64,000 bases of DNA, taken from the NCBI GenBank assembly GCA_958298945.1, contig OY282610.1:27602167-27666166 (forward strand), in the 5' to 3' direction. This document shows, piece after piece, positions 46,640-60,415 of this stretch; the stretch's first letter is position 1; each line of letters starts with the position of its first letter. The DNA comes from Atherix ibis (lineage: Eukaryota; Arthropoda; Insecta; Diptera; Athericidae). The position numbers and the translations under genes were made by a program. The notes under the pieces are model-generated. The model was not told the DNA's origin, ran no database searches, and saw only the letters and a program-made list of their open reading frames with translations.

Positions 46640-49292
46640 TAATTATTATTTTCTGGGTGTTCATTTAGGCATCTTGGCTGTTTTACGATGTTTAGATTAA
46701 TAAATACAGCTATACGCACCTAGATGGCGTGATAAGATAGTAAGGTGGTGATAAGCTACTCTGAGAATAAGAGTTTAATTATTAATTTTTTGTACATTTT
46801 TATTTATATACATTTTGCAAAAAGAATATTTTCTTTTTTACTATTTGTGGAATAGATTTTTTTTCTCCTCATTGAAGAAATGATTAAATGACATCGAAAA
46901 GATAAAATTCATTTAAAATATTGTGCAGAAGAACAGTTCATGTACCGTGAAGACATCGATTAAGTGTAGTTTAGTAATTGACAGTGACAGTAGTATTGAC
47001 AGTAACACTCAGTCCATGAAAGGCAGTCAAATGCCGAGAAAGTAGTGTTTAATTAGCAATTGTGCTATTATATTGGAATGCGAATAAAGGCAATTGCTAT
47101 GAAGGAAATTGTAATATAAATTGTTTTTGTATATATTATATCGTGTAAGTAATATTAAACTGTTATTATTTTCTTATTTACGGAATGTGAATAATTTTGA
47201 ATTGTGTTGCAAATAGCGAAAAAGTGTCCAACAATTTGTACGGACTAATTGTTTTGGTTTCGGTTCCATTTAGATATTGGGAACAGTGAAAGTGTGAAAG
47301 AGACAGATGGGCATGCAAATTAAACTGTAATCGTCGATGAGGATTTATTTCGTATTGTAAAAGTTCATGTCATGAAAAATACTCCCACTTGTTTATCTGT
47401 GAAAATTATTCAAAAAATTCCTAAATACACAAAAAAAACAAAAACTTTTTTTTTCATTTGGTTCTATCGCCCCTATAATACACAATCTAATAAACATCCC
47501 ATTTCAAGAGTACGTGCTGCAATTTGTTGTTATTATAATACACACGTGCAATTAATTGTGATTGTGCTATATATTGTGGTGTGAATGGGAATGTTTGCTG
47601 TTATCGCATTATTTTCCAATTTGCAAAACATCCTGTTTCGTATCGCAACTGTACCGTAAAAAATAAAAACAATTTACCATGCACTTTTGTTATAATAATT
47701 AAAATTCGATTTATAATCAATTAATTTGAATGTACTATATAATGTTCACTGAATGTAGTCTGTTGAAAATATCAATAAAATAATATTCGCTAAGAAAATT
47801 TAAACGGTGAGAGTTTTAAATGAGATGAAAAATCAGAATACCTAACGACGATTTCTTTTCTTGGTTCAGTAGAAAAACAACACTCGTAAATTGGCGGACG
47901 GGGAAAAATATATTGTAGAAGGGAAAATAAAGCATTTCGTACCATGGTACCATGGCAAGTGAAACGAGAAACATAAATACATTAAGGCGATAGTTATGAT
48001 TAATTGAAGATATACAATAATAACAGGAACAAAATGATAAATACACATCGAATCACTACGATATGCGGTATTTCGAAATAAACAAAAACATTTGGTGAAC
48101 TAAACGAATCTCATGTAAATTTTCCAGAGTTCTCACGGAAATAATAAAAATAATAATAATAATAGTAATGATGGGGGTGGTGATGATTGTGTGACTGCGT
48201 TAATTTGGTTACATTGAATTAAACTAAATTACTGAATTGTATTCGATCTGATTTTTTGGATTGTCCAATACAATTATCTGACAAAAAAAACAGCATATTT
48301 TCTATTTCTCATTTTCATATAATAATGCTAGAAAAAAATAAATACTAAATGCTAAATTAAATTTACAAAATCAGAAAGTATCGGTGATTTGAAGGAAAGC
48401 TTAATTTTTTTTTTAAATTAAAAAATATTCCTTATCGTAAGAGTTGGCAAATTATTCAAGTTAGAAATATGTTTACGCGAAACATTTGTTGGTTCTTTTC
48501 TGCATATTCTTATAAAAAAATGGTTTGTCATTGTCACTTAATAGAAAGTTGCTGATACAACAATACATTCAAGTTTTTAATGAAAATAATCAAACAAACA
48601 GAATGATTGTAATTAACAAGAATAACAAAATCAAAATCGGATTCAATTAATTTCTTCGCATGTAAACATCGAATTCAGCGAGTGCAGGAGAATGTGTGTG
48701 TGCGTGTGAGATATATACGAATGTCAAAAGTCTCCTCATGCCAGATAACCGGGCCATTTGCGGAGAAACTAGAAAATCCTACAGAATTTTTTTTTTTTTT
48801 TTTGAAAAAATAAAATAAATCATATAATGAGCACGTAATGGGAGTAGATTCAGTTTGTTTTTATACTGTACACGGTGTGTTTATTTACGTATGGAATATG
48901 TATGAATCGATGAGAGAAATATATGGGACGATTTCTTTTTTTTTGCAAATCGTATGCACATTTACGTCTGCATGCACATACAATGTAAATCTATGAGGAG
49001 TTTTAATGTGCATTCGAAAGCAAAATAAAATTACAACTTAAAAATATTCAAAAAAACAAAAAAAAACAAAACAGAATGATTATTGATAATTATTTTGCAA
49101 TTAATGAATTTTCAGATTTTGTCTATGTTTTTATATATATATATAAATATATATATATAGTGTGTTAAAAGTATACAAATAGTCTGGCAAAGAGCGTAAC
49201 CGTCAACACCATCCCCTTACTGGTTTGCATTCCCATCTGGCATTGGCATCGTTATAGTCATCGCCATCGGCATCGGAACCAACCAGATAACA
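46640..49292. promoter_or_regulatory. Upstream region / possible 5' UTR of the Gapvd1 orthologue
   Basis: 2.6 kb with no transposon or tandem array beyond a TA microsatellite at about 49132-49160, in contrast to the flanking graveyard. It probably contains the promoter and non-coding 5' exons. No specific start site can be named. The stretch just before the ATG (49200-49290) is rich in CATC/CGGCATC and looks transcribed. Confidence 0.4.
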
Positions 49293-52200
49293 ATGCAATC
49301 GGCCAACGAAGGTAATCTCCTTGAAGTGATCGATTTAGCCCATACACTCCGCCAAGAGCAGCTCTTCGTCCAACATGAAAAATTGGCGTTTGAAAATTTA
49401 AACGAAACGTTGACACAAAATTCATCCTGCGTTGCAGAGGTTTGTATATTGTCGATACTTAATATTTATTTTATGCTCCAATTATTAAAAAAAAAAAAAC
49501 ATCTACTTGGCAATTTTTATAAAACTATAATTTTTTGAATTTCTCATATACTCTAGCTGGCATGGATATGTTCACAACAACGGCAAAATTTAAAAGACTT
49601 AATTGTATCAAAACCAGAAAGTGGACCGTCAATATGTTGTCAGCGGGCTAACCAATTAGAAAATGTAAAATTTGTTGATGCATATTATGCGAAATCTTTA
49701 AAATATGAGGTGAACAAATATTAATTACCTACTTTGATATTTTACCATATATTCTTATTACTTAATGTAAAATTCTAATACAAAATTTCAATAATTCGAA
49801 TAATTTTTCTAAATAAAATTTTTATTAAAGATAAATACCATTATTTATATTATAGTAAATTTATATGTTATAATTGTGAATCAAACAAAAAATTAAAAAG
49901 GTTTTTTTTTATTATTATTATTGTAGCACGTTCTTGCCTACATTGAGCTATTTCAATATTTACACCGATCCCCGTATCTATTGGCACAGTGTCTTGCTGT
50001 TGGTGATGATATTGGAGATGTAAATGCTTATCAAATGGATTCAGTTGTGCATGCGATTGCAACAGGCCTTTATGGTAACGCGATTCATTCGAAGGATGTA
50101 GAGATGGTATTAAAATTATTGCGGGAATTAATCGAAATACAAATTGTCGGTAGTGATAATCCACGTCGAAAGCTGCGTGCTGGTTCCTCAGCTTTCTCTA
50201 GACTTTACTATCGGCTTCATGAGTCCTTATTCTCAGCAAAAATATTTTTGACTGCTGCCTTGCATGAGCCTGTAATTAAAGTTCTTATCGAGAGCGAAAG
50301 TATGTTAGAAGTGGATCCTCTCAAGGCTGTTATGAATTTACCTGAAGCTGAAAGATCAAAGAAGTAAATACAATTCTATATTTGAATCTATAAGACAATA
50401 TTTCTACAGAAAAATTTAATTTGATGTTGTTTTTTACAGATTTGGTGATGAAAGCCATTCCGATTATGATAAAAACGTTCTTAAATATAGAGACGAGACA
50501 ATCGATCGTTTACATTTTTTGGCAAGCTATTTTATTGAACATCTTGTAAAAAATTGGTCTTTATTCCCTTCAACATTACGCTGGCTCGTGCAAACGATGT
50601 GCCATCTATTAAAACAGGCACACATTAGTGATAAAAATATCAACGAAATTCTAACAGATATGGTTTTTACCCATTTTATATGTCCGGCAATTGTTAGTCC
50701 CGATGTTTTTGGAATTTCTGATGCTCCAATATCAGAACAGGCACGATTTAATCTTATGCAAATCGGTCGAATACTACAAATGCTTTCATTACTGAAATAT
50801 GAAGAAGTTGATCCAAAATTCAGTGACTTATATCAAAAATTCGAAACGAATATTGTAGAGAATTTACTCGATCAACTTTTAGTAAGTGACTGCGATGTGA
50901 GTATTGGAGTAGTTGCGATCAGATCACAACAAACTGATTTCGAGAGAAAGAATGTTTTCTTTACGCAAGGTGAATTAAATATTTTATCAGAATTCTTGAG
51001 AACTGTTTTGCAAAAAGATGAGCTCGCCGTTTCTGGTGAAGACCGTAGAAAATTAAGCAAACTATTGGAACGGTTACCTGATAAATTGGAGCATTTTATT
51101 AATGGTGTAGAACAATCACTACAGCAAATTCAAATAACTCAAGAACACAATAGTCGTGCTAAACAGGGTTTAATTAATTTGGGTAAATCTACCAAAAACA
51201 AAATTGCTAAAACAATGAGCCTATCTGTATCGAATTCGTCGAACGCTCTCGATGCGGAAGATATATCAACATCAGGAAATAGTCAAAATCAAATTCAAAA
51301 TGGGCTGTCAGCCGTTTCATCAAGCCAAAGTATTGCCGGCAGCAGCACCCATAGTATAAGTCTGGAGGATAAGGAACAAGTGATATTATTTCCAATTTCT
51401 ATTGGTGATGAAAATAAATTTCAATTACTTACGGAAGCTGAGGTGCTAAAAATGAATAGCATTGGTCAAGAGATAGTTGTCGATCCAGTTTTAAGTGAAG
51501 AGAACGTTGAAAAATTGGATAAAGTTGACGTGGAGTTCGATGGAATTGGTCCCGTTCTACGGCCAGTTCACGCTAAAACTACACGGTAAAAATTCAATAT
51601 CTATTATTTTGCTTAACGGAATTGCTTATATTTTGTTTTTTTAACTTGATAACATAATGAAAAATAATCTCTTACTAAGATTCTCATTTCAAAGGTTTTC
51701 TCTATCGCATGATGATGCATCTATAGGAAATTCTGATAATTTGGAAGCGGTTAGTGAGGCTCCAAGCAATCATTCTGTTACTAGTTCATTAGAGCTTGAA
51801 GAAAACGACCAAAATGACAATCTTTCGGATATGGTATCGGCAAATGTGTCTGGTAGAGGTACACCCAATATTTCCGGCCGCGATACACCGTCATCCCAAG
51901 TTACTGAGGGCGAAAATATGGCTAACCAAATTCCAACACCACAAATGGCTAAAATCTTAAACAAAGCTCGATCAGACATTGAAGATAAATTTTGTAAATT
52001 TGAAATTAAGAAATTGATAGAGGGCGATGAAAATATATCAATCATATCTGATACGTGGAGCACTGATGTTTTGGCTAGTGACTCGGAAACGCTTGACGCA
52101 AATGAACGAGACCGCAACTTTGCAACACCTTTGATTCCATCAGCTGTAGTTTTACCGGGTGATAACAATTTTGATCCACTATCTAGTTCACGAACACAAA

Positions 52201-55200
52201 TCGGTAATAATTTCCTCGATGCTTCTGAAACACGTTCAGAGTCGGCCTGGAGCACAGACGTTTTAGCAAGCGATTCCGAAAAGTTAGCCGAAGTTGACAC
52301 CGATGATAATTTAAGCATAACTGCTAAATCAGATATTACAGATACAGGTCGATCAGAAAACGATCTAACACGTGATCAAGAGAATTTCACAACTACGAAT
52401 TCTACTTGCGCACCAGATTCACCATTTTTTGCACCTCGAGTACCGAGTGTCAATTTCAGAACGCCCGACTCACCTATGTATGGACCTCGCAATTCCGATT
52501 CGGCGTTCTTTAGTGGTAATAATGCTTCATTTGAAGATGTACCGGTTAGAGGAGATGTAACTAGTTTCGCGAGTCCAGTTTCATCATTAGCTAGAAGTTC
52601 AGTGCGTACTACGAATCAGTATTCCGGCGAAAATACCTTTCAACAAAATTACAAAAGTACATCAGACAGATCCGGCTTTTTGAATGCGAATGGTACACGG
52701 ATAAGACGTCAGAATTCAGCAGAGAGCAGCATATCTAATCAGAGTTTGAATCTAGAAGATTGTTATGGAATGAAAATTAAGGGTGAAAAGGAAGGGGAGT
52801 ATGAGAGAAAAAATTCAAAAGATTTGATAGACTTCACTAGTTTCCAGGAGGACGGCGCCGCTGGTATTGATAAGAAGATGCAGAGTATGCCGTTGGTCGA
52901 CGATAATAATTATCACAGTATGTATGATGGCTACAGTGAAGAGTCAGTAATTCATAGACGCATCTCTTCAGAACAACGCAATGCTGGATTTGATGGTCGA
53001 CGGAATGGAATTCTTGATTTCAAGTCACGTGATCTATCGATGTCATCTGTACGACGTATTCAGAGCCTAAACTATGAGAATCACGACATCATTGCTAAGC
53101 GAGCACAACGATTACGCAATACGAACAGTGCGGAGCCAGCTTCGGTGACAGATGACTTCAAAACTCAGCAAAACGTTATAGACAGCCTAGCCCTTGAAGA
53201 GAAGCCACAAGAACATATTTTAAACAGTTCTGAAAATATTTCTGAAGATGTTACACTATCAAAACCGACGAAATCAACTGGCGCTATTCCAAAAAGCATA
53301 AGCTTTGATGCATCGGCAAATAAAGCCAGTGATCGCACTATAAGCTTTCGCCAATTTAATGATTCTGGTCGGCCAACAAGTAATACATGCGCATCGACAT
53401 CTGGTTCTGGTTCAGGATTTTTCCAGAAAATCAAACAGGGCTTCAAGAATCGACGCAGCAACAAAGTTCGGCTTAATCAAGATGAATATCAAAGCAGGAA
53501 TGTGTCGTTCATTGACTTAGATCCCTCAGAATCTGATCGTTCTCGTGCGACAAATGGTAATTATGATGAACTTAATGAAGATATTTTGGCCAAATATAGG
53601 CGAAAAGTGTCAACGTCGAACGAAGCAATTAACTCAGATTCTACTAATGGCAGCTGTTCAAATAACCGTAAGATTTCGGATGCCGAACAAAGGTATAAAT
53701 TGAAACGATCATTTTTACATTTGCATTTTTTTTTGTCAATTCACTTCTTTTAATATTTTACAGAATCCCTAATGGCATTTTATTAGATAAAACATTCTCA
53801 TTTTTAAATGCAAAAAAGAAATTGCGTACAGTTTTAGCCACTACAGATTTGCACACTGGTGATTTTAGGCACACAACGGTAATTATTAGTATTATTATCA
53901 ATATCATCCTTTTCAGTTTGGTATTTTTTATAAATAAAATTGAAGTATACTGACAGTTTATGTAATTTTGAACTTTTTTCCAGCAGCTATTATATTTCCT
54001 AGTAATTTAAGTTTGTCAACTTTATTTTGTTCTCCATTTTCTTTTATTCTTCTTCTTATTCTTCTATGAGGTGACAGCCCGGTTTCGACCCTTGGCCTCC
54101 TCAATTTTTCTTTGCCACATCACTGTCGGTATATGTACTGTATATCTCATCATTGTGTCGCATACGGCACTGTTCCTTATCTTTTATTCGGCCCAATATC
54201 TTTTGTAAAATCTTTCTTTCAAAACGACGGAGTAGATTTTCCGTTGTTTGCGTCATAGTCCAAGTTTCACTACCATAACTCAGGACTATTCTGATAAGAG
54301 TTCTGTACAGTTCTAATTTCCTTTCTCTGTGTACCTCCTTCGATTTCATTATCTTCGTCAACTCAAAGTAAGCGCTATTGGCTTTGTTAATCCTCCTTCT
54401 CACTTCTGTTGTTTCTGTGTTTGTGCTGGTCACGTGTGATCCTATATCAACAAATCTTTCCACTATTTTTATGTTGTCCCCACCTATTGTTAGGTTTTAT
54501 CCTGCTCTTCGGCCATTTTCCTGGTAGTTTTTTTTCTAATTGGACATAACATTCTCGGACGTTTGATTCCGTTCTTCCCATTAAGTTTAGATCATCAGAC
54601 TTATACAGCAAAGTTCCGTTCAGAGCTGCCGGAACTCCGGATCACATACTCTAAGGCGAGTTTAAAAAGCATTGGCGCAAAACCGTCACCGTTTTTGAGT
54701 CCTTGTATGGAGAAAGGGTCTGTGAGGATGTTTTGATTTCTGCCCTGTGCAAGTGTGTTCGTCATTGTTGCCTTTATTAGACTAGTGAGGGTTTTTGGTA
54801 CGCCTAGGTGTTTCAGTACGGCGTACAGCTGATTTCTCTGGATGGAGTCGTATGCTGATTTTAAATGAACGAAGATCTGGTGTACATCGATCTTCCTTTC
54901 CCAGAATTTCTTCAGTGCCTGTCTTAGCACAAATAGTTGATCCGTTGTTGACTGTCCTGGTCTAAATCCTGATTGGTAATCTCCTATAGTTTGTTCAGCT
55001 ATTCTTTGTAGACGTGAAAACTTTATGTGACATGCTGAGTAGTGATTTTCGTCTATAATTTTTGCAATCCAACTTGTCTCCTTTTCTGTATACCGGACAA
55101 ATAATCCATGGGTATTTTTTCTTTCATCCACACTTGGATTATTAGGTGGAGTGTTTTGCACAAGTGTTCCCCTCCATGATGCAGTAATTCGGCCGGAATA

Positions 55201-58200
55201 TTATCAGCAGCAGGTGCTTTGGTTTCTTTCAATCTCTTGACGGTATTCTTCATCTCTTCCAGCGTAGGTTGCCCAATGTATGCACTGTGGGCCTCCAATT
55301 CTGCGATGCTCATTCGTAGATTTTCTAACTCCGTCTGTGGTTTATTTAATAGAGCTTCGAAATATTCCTTCCACCTACTTTTGATCGCATATTCAGATGA
55401 CAACAGATAACATCTTGCATCTCTACATAGGTTTGACGTAGCCTTATATCCATCTCTGATGATTAGTATGGCTTTATATGCTCCTCTGATGTGATGATTC
55501 TGCAGGTTTTATTGCATCTTTTTCAGCTCATTATTTTGCCACCTTCGTTTTTCTTTCCTGCATATATTGTTTGCTTTTCTTCTTAGCTGAGCGAACTGTT
55601 AGTGTTTTGCATGTTTTGGCCTTGACATGTGTTCCACATACGCTTTAGTTCTCTCATCTACCGCAGCCTTATATTCGTGATTATACCAGTCCTTTCATGA
55701 ACTTCTTGGCTGACATCCGATAGTCTCGAACGCTGCTTGTTGTAGTGTGTGTTTGAGCCAATTACATGTATCACCCAGCTCCATACTATGCACCTCTTGT
55801 ATATTTAGATTAGATTCTATCACGGTTCTGTACTCGTTTCGCACTGGTGTTGTCTTGAGTTTTCCCAAATCTAGTTTAGCAACATTATGGGTTCTGGATG
55901 GACGAACTGCTCTATTTTACTTTTACTAAATGGTGGTCTGATCCACAACAAGGGTCTCTGTAGGATCTTACATCCAATATGTGGGATGCTCCCCTTTTTT
56001 CAACTAGTACGTGGTCAATTTGGTTGAAAGTTCGACTATCAGGAGAGATCCATGTTAGTTTGTGAATGTCCTTGTGTAAGAATAAAGTCGATACCACTAC
56101 CATGGTTTTATTGGATGCCAAGTCGGTTAGTCTATCCATTATCGTTGGATTCGACGTGTAGGCTATGCTTTTCGATGTTATTTCTGTACACTTCTTCTTT
56201 TCCAATTTTTGCATTTATGTCTCCCAACACGATCTTGATTTCATTTGATGGTATGTGGTCATAGATGCAAATATGTTATAAAATTCCTCCTTTGTTTCTT
56301 CGACCTTATCTTCGGTAGGAGTATGTGCATTTATTAGTGAAAGATTGTGGAATCGCGTCTTGATACGAATGACACATAGTCTTTCGTCCATTAGTTTAAA
56401 GTCGAAAATTGCAGATTGTAAGCCAGGAACGCGACTTCAGTTTCTTTCTTTCCACCTTCTTTTGTGCCATTTTGTTTCTTAGATTGCCAAAATTGCATTT
56501 TTATATTTTGAGTTATACGGAAGAAGTGATCGCAGAGCTCCCTCCTTGTTCAATGCTCCAAAATCAATATCCAGGTGCCTCTGCTTATGTCGTTGCCGTT
56601 TTTCCGTTTGTATTTGAGGCTTTTCTTAAGAGATTTCGTGATATATTTGTTTCATCAAGTTTGATCCGGCAGCGACTGGCCAAATCACCGCCCACCCCTA
56701 TGTATGAGGGCCACAGCCCACGCAGTTTTGGCCTATGATATCCACTGTTGCTGAGAGCATGGTTTGTAGCGGCCACCACGGAAAGGTATTGCAGACACTT
56801 GATCAGGTACTGAATAGTTGCAGCATTGGATCATCGACCGGTCAGTGACTACGTTATTTGTCCTAACCCGGACCAGCTTTTTCTTTTTATTGCAGTTTTT
56901 TTTATTACGGTTTAAGTTTATCTAAAATTTAATTAATTCTAACGTTCCTATTAATACACCATTTAGTAAGGTTTGACTTTAATTTATTATAAAACAATAT
57001 GCAAAAATTAACTGTGTAAAGTAATAATTATGTATTCTATCAACGCTGGATATTTTATTACTTCTCAGTGCTGTAATGCGTCACCACTATCAACATACCT
57101 CCAAATTCAATTTGCTCAAGCTCTAAACCTTCATAATTTGAAGCAAGTGTCAACAGTGTCTGAGGCGATTCGATGTCTAAATGTTTTAGACCCTACCCAA
57201 CATCAAAAATTAATTGCCGAGATGCAAGCTGATATAATTAAACGGCAAAGTTATTTGCAGTATTTGATGAGGTATCGTCAGAATTTACTATCGATAATCG
57301 AGAATATCAAACGGTTTAGTGACCGCTTGCGGAGCGATCGGGAAATGTGTAACCGTCACTTGATTGCCGTCTGTGTTCGTTTGTTCTTAGAGAAACGTGA
57401 ATCTTTGATTGAAAACTTCCAAGAAGAATTTTGTGGCCTAACCGTTGTTGATGAAAAAATTGATCTGTTAGAAGAATTCATGATACGACTAATGCAGGAA
57501 CTAAAAATTGATGGAATTCTGCATGGTATGGCCGATTGGCAGCTTGAAGAAGCCCGAACATCCATCGAACGTATACTGCTGCAGCGATTGTATAGGCACG
57601 TGATGTTCCCAAATGACGATGGTGACATATCTAGAGATGAGTAAGTAACTGTCTAGCGCTATTTTGTTTTTAATTATAAATGTTTTTTACCGCAGAGTCT
57701 TACATCAGCATATATGTAAACTACAACGAGTTATAACACCGGCACATGCAGCCTTGCGTATACCGCAGGAGTACTTAATAGAGGCACCATGGCCTTTTTC
57801 ACAAAAGCAAATTTTGTCCATTTCAGCATATAAAACTCCAAGAGAAAAACTGCTATGTGTTACAAGGTAAATGTCATTTTTTCTACTTGTTTATTTAAAA
57901 TCACAAAACTTATTTTGTAATAATTCTCAAAAGGAACTTCAATTATTTTGAATATTCATTGATTTCTTTATCTAAATTTATTTTAGATGCATTTCTAGTA
58001 TAATAAATGCATTACGTATGGCTTGCGATCGTGAACCAACTGCTGATGATTTACTACCCGTTTTTATTTACGTGGTTATCAAGGTAATTTTTCAATTGTT
58101 CATTTGCTTATACATAATTATTTGCTAGGGATTTGGCAATGGAAGAAAATCATCCAATATTTGATATATTTTATTTTTGCATTTATATATGTTTTAAATT

Positions 58201-58395
58201 ACAAAAATATAAAATTAAATAAAGAATGCTAACAGTATAATATTAATAACATAGGCAAATCCTCCCTATTTACTGTCGACGATGCAATATGTGAATTGCT
58301 TTTTGACTGGTAAACTCGAGGGTCAAGATGAATTCAATTGGATACAATTCTGTTCCGTGGTTCAATACATCAAAACAATGGACTATCTGGATTAA
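49293..58395 (+). CDS. Gapvd1: GAPVD1/RME-6 orthologue: RasGAP and VPS9 domain Rab5 exchange factor (ten coding exons)
   Basis: Exons 49293-49439, 49557-49709, 49927-50363, 50440-51585, 51695-53692, 53764-53878, 57069-57640, 57696-57866, 57987-58083 and 58255-58395 join with GT/AG borders and consistent phases into 4977 nt, 1658 residues. Order: N-terminal region ([17 protein letters not shown]), RasGAP domain, long Ser-rich linker, C-terminal VPS9 domain. Known family role: a RasGAP-like module plus a guanine-nucleotide exchange module for Rab5 on clathrin-coated and early endocytic membranes. Human GAPVD1 is about 1480 residues. No frame breaks are seen, so it looks functional. The ATG at 49293 fits the family N-terminus. 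Intron 6 (3.2 kb) carries an antisense LINE. Confidence 0.93.
49927..51585 (+). CDS. Gapvd1: Gapvd1 exons 3-4: RasGAP domain
   Basis: Residues about 101-440 hold the RasGAP-like fold. Recognisable pieces are ALYGNCI-like [45 protein letters not shown], then [20 protein letters not shown] and [15 protein letters not shown] (the FLR-like block). All align by eye with GAPVD1. The 76-nt intron between the exons splits a Lys codon (phase 2). The end of exon 4 encodes linker sequence rich in Ser and Gln. Confidence 0.9.
51695..53692 (+). CDS. Gapvd1: Gapvd1 exon 5: long disordered linker
   Basis: 666 residues, Ser/Asn/Asp-rich. It carries family landmarks: [34 protein letters not shown], a duplicated [11 protein letters not shown] (also seen in GAPVD1), and [18 protein letters not shown] near the end. 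Many Ser-Pro and RxxS-type sites suggest phosphorylation. The acceptor caaag|GTTTTC restores the Arg codon split by the 109-nt intron. Confidence 0.9.
54060..56840 (-). mobile_element. RTE-like non-LTR retrotransposon (endonuclease plus reverse transcriptase), antisense in Gapvd1 intron 6
   Basis: Read on the minus strand from about 56640, broken frames give the APE endonuclease ([27 protein letters not shown]) at 56.6-55.9 kb. The RT follows ([45 protein letters not shown], a decayed YADD reading KSDD) at 55.4-54.55 kb, and then the C-terminus ([35 protein letters not shown]) to 54.1 kb. RTE elements are about 3.2 kb, so this is nearly full length but decayed by frameshifts. Confidence 0.85.
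57069..58395 (+). CDS. Gapvd1: Gapvd1 exons 7-10: helical bundle and VPS9 domain
   Basis: The four exons encode the helical region ([13 protein letters not shown] [39 protein letters not shown]) and the VPS9 core. Key residues known from Rabex-5/VPS9 proteins are visible: Asp-Asp-Leu-Leu-Pro ([15 protein letters not shown]) and Tyr in STMQYVNCF. The protein ends KTMDYLD. Introns of 55, 120 and 171 nt are compact. AATAAA signals lie just past the stop, at about 58423 and 58479. Confidence 0.92.
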
Positions 58396-60410
58396 AATAG
58401 TTTTTGTAAAAAAAAATTAATCCTAATAAAAATTATATTCATGGTAAAATCGTGATTGGAAGAGAAAAATGAAATAATATAATAAAAAAGATATTTATAT
58501 ATATTATTTATCATTAAAATAAACTCAGCTAATTTATATAAAAAAAAAATGTAATAAAATCATATATTATATTGAGTATATACATACATATATATAACTA
58601 TATTTTCTATATCATAATGTATATTTAATAATTGAATTATGAATATGCTAGTTTACATACATACACAAATATACCTGCGAAAAGAAAAAAAAATACTAAA
58701 CATTTTCCAAATGAAATGATAAAAATATATTTTTTCAAATTGTTGTAATCCTTAATCACCGCATAAGATTTACATACATATAATTAATTATCAAATGAAA
58801 ATTAAAAACTGATTAAATAAGGTTTTTAAAAATCAAAGAATACTAGTAATATTTATAAAATTACAATGTAAATAAAATGGCGTTTGACAATTCTTTATTG
58901 TATCAAACAATTAACAATTGTATAAATTTTATTTTAATTTCTTTTTGATTTTCTCTTTTTATTGCATTGCATATACAAAATAATTTTAATGTAATTAGTT
59001 TTTATTGCTTCATAAAAGATTCTGTAAAGCTATCAATTTAAATGCAAAACTTTGGGACAATAATCAATGGACTTTATGTCATTGAATATATTTTTAAAGC
59101 GCAGCTAACATAATAATAAAATATTATAAATTATATAAAATAATTTATAGTAATATTGGACAAATAGAAAAGGTTTGAATTTTTTTGTGTTTGTTTTTCT
59201 ACTTACATGTTAAATCCAGATATTTGTTTGTTGAATAAAAATTAATTGATTTTATTAAAAAAAAAAAGTTATAAAAACTTAAATGATTTTTTGCTTCTAT
59301 TTTAACTGGTAAAATGTATTAAATAAAATAAAAGTACTATCGTTTTTTTAACTGCATAATCATTAGAAATATTTAACCCGCAGTTTACGCGAAAGAATGA
59401 AATATTTTTGTTTGTTTCCGTTTTTGTATTTTCTACTTACATTAATTTAGTTGTATGTGATTTTGTACAATATTTTTGTATAATTATTCTTCCTTCTACG
59501 ATTTAATCGATTTATTCTGCTGACACACAAATATTTTTTCTCTCTTTTATTTAATAATATTGCCATAAGGTGTGAATATTTATTAAACTAATATTTTTAT
59601 ATTTATACATTTTATTAATATAATAATGAATCTTAAATTTTTTTTTTCGATTCTCTTTAGTCTTTTAATTGAAATTTTTGAATAAAAATGTGATAAAAAT
59701 ATTCCCAAATGTATACAATCGTATATGTAATAAGACTAACAAAAATTCACTTTAATTAACAAAATATTATTATCGAGAAATTTACAAAAATTATACATAT
59801 ATTTTTTGTATGCAAGCCTTATTGTTAAACGTATTATATTGAATTCGTACCTATGACCTTCAACCATAATCTTCTGATAATTTGCACTATTATTAGAATA
59901 TAATTTGTCGTAAACTTTGAAAAACAATAAAATGGAAATATTTTTGTTGTAGATAATGTGTTCATATTTTCTTCTTAATGAGAGATATGGTTCCACAATG
60001 ATGTTTTGTAAACGAAATTAAAAAATAATAAAAATTAAATCGTATTAAAACTAAATGGAGTTTTTTTTTTATTTTAATAATAAACGAAATTAAAAAATAA
60101 TAAAAATTAAATCATATTAAATTAAATGAATTTTCTACTTTCCATCATAAATTTAATCGTTGAGAATTATTAACAACGTACAAACATATTAAATCCAACA
60201 AGATGAAATCGTACTAATTGAAGGGTTCACCACTAACATTTATTAACGAAATTTACGAAAAAACAATTGATAGTAAATCCGCTGCTATTAGAGAAAATAT
60301 CAAAAAGTAACAGTAAAAAAATAAACAAAAAATTATATTTTATTTTTCTTAAAATAATTTCTTTTACAAATAAAAACAAAATTAGTATTATTGTGATTGT
60401 ATGTACTCCA
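58396..60410. other. 3' UTR and AT-rich intergenic sequence after Gapvd1
   Basis: Very AT-rich, with several AATAAA hexamers, the first 28 nt past the stop. A short local duplication (AACGAAATTAAAAAATAATA at about 60012 and 60083) is present. No coding features. Confidence 0.5.
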
Positions 60411-60415
60411 ATGTG

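Noticed and set aside
49868..50164. Minus-strand open frame over Gapvd1 exon 3
   Set aside because: Shadow of the real exon on the other strand.
51770..52318. 182-residue minus-strand open frame
   Set aside because: Antisense shadow of Gapvd1 exon 5; its Ser-rich content mirrors the linker codons.
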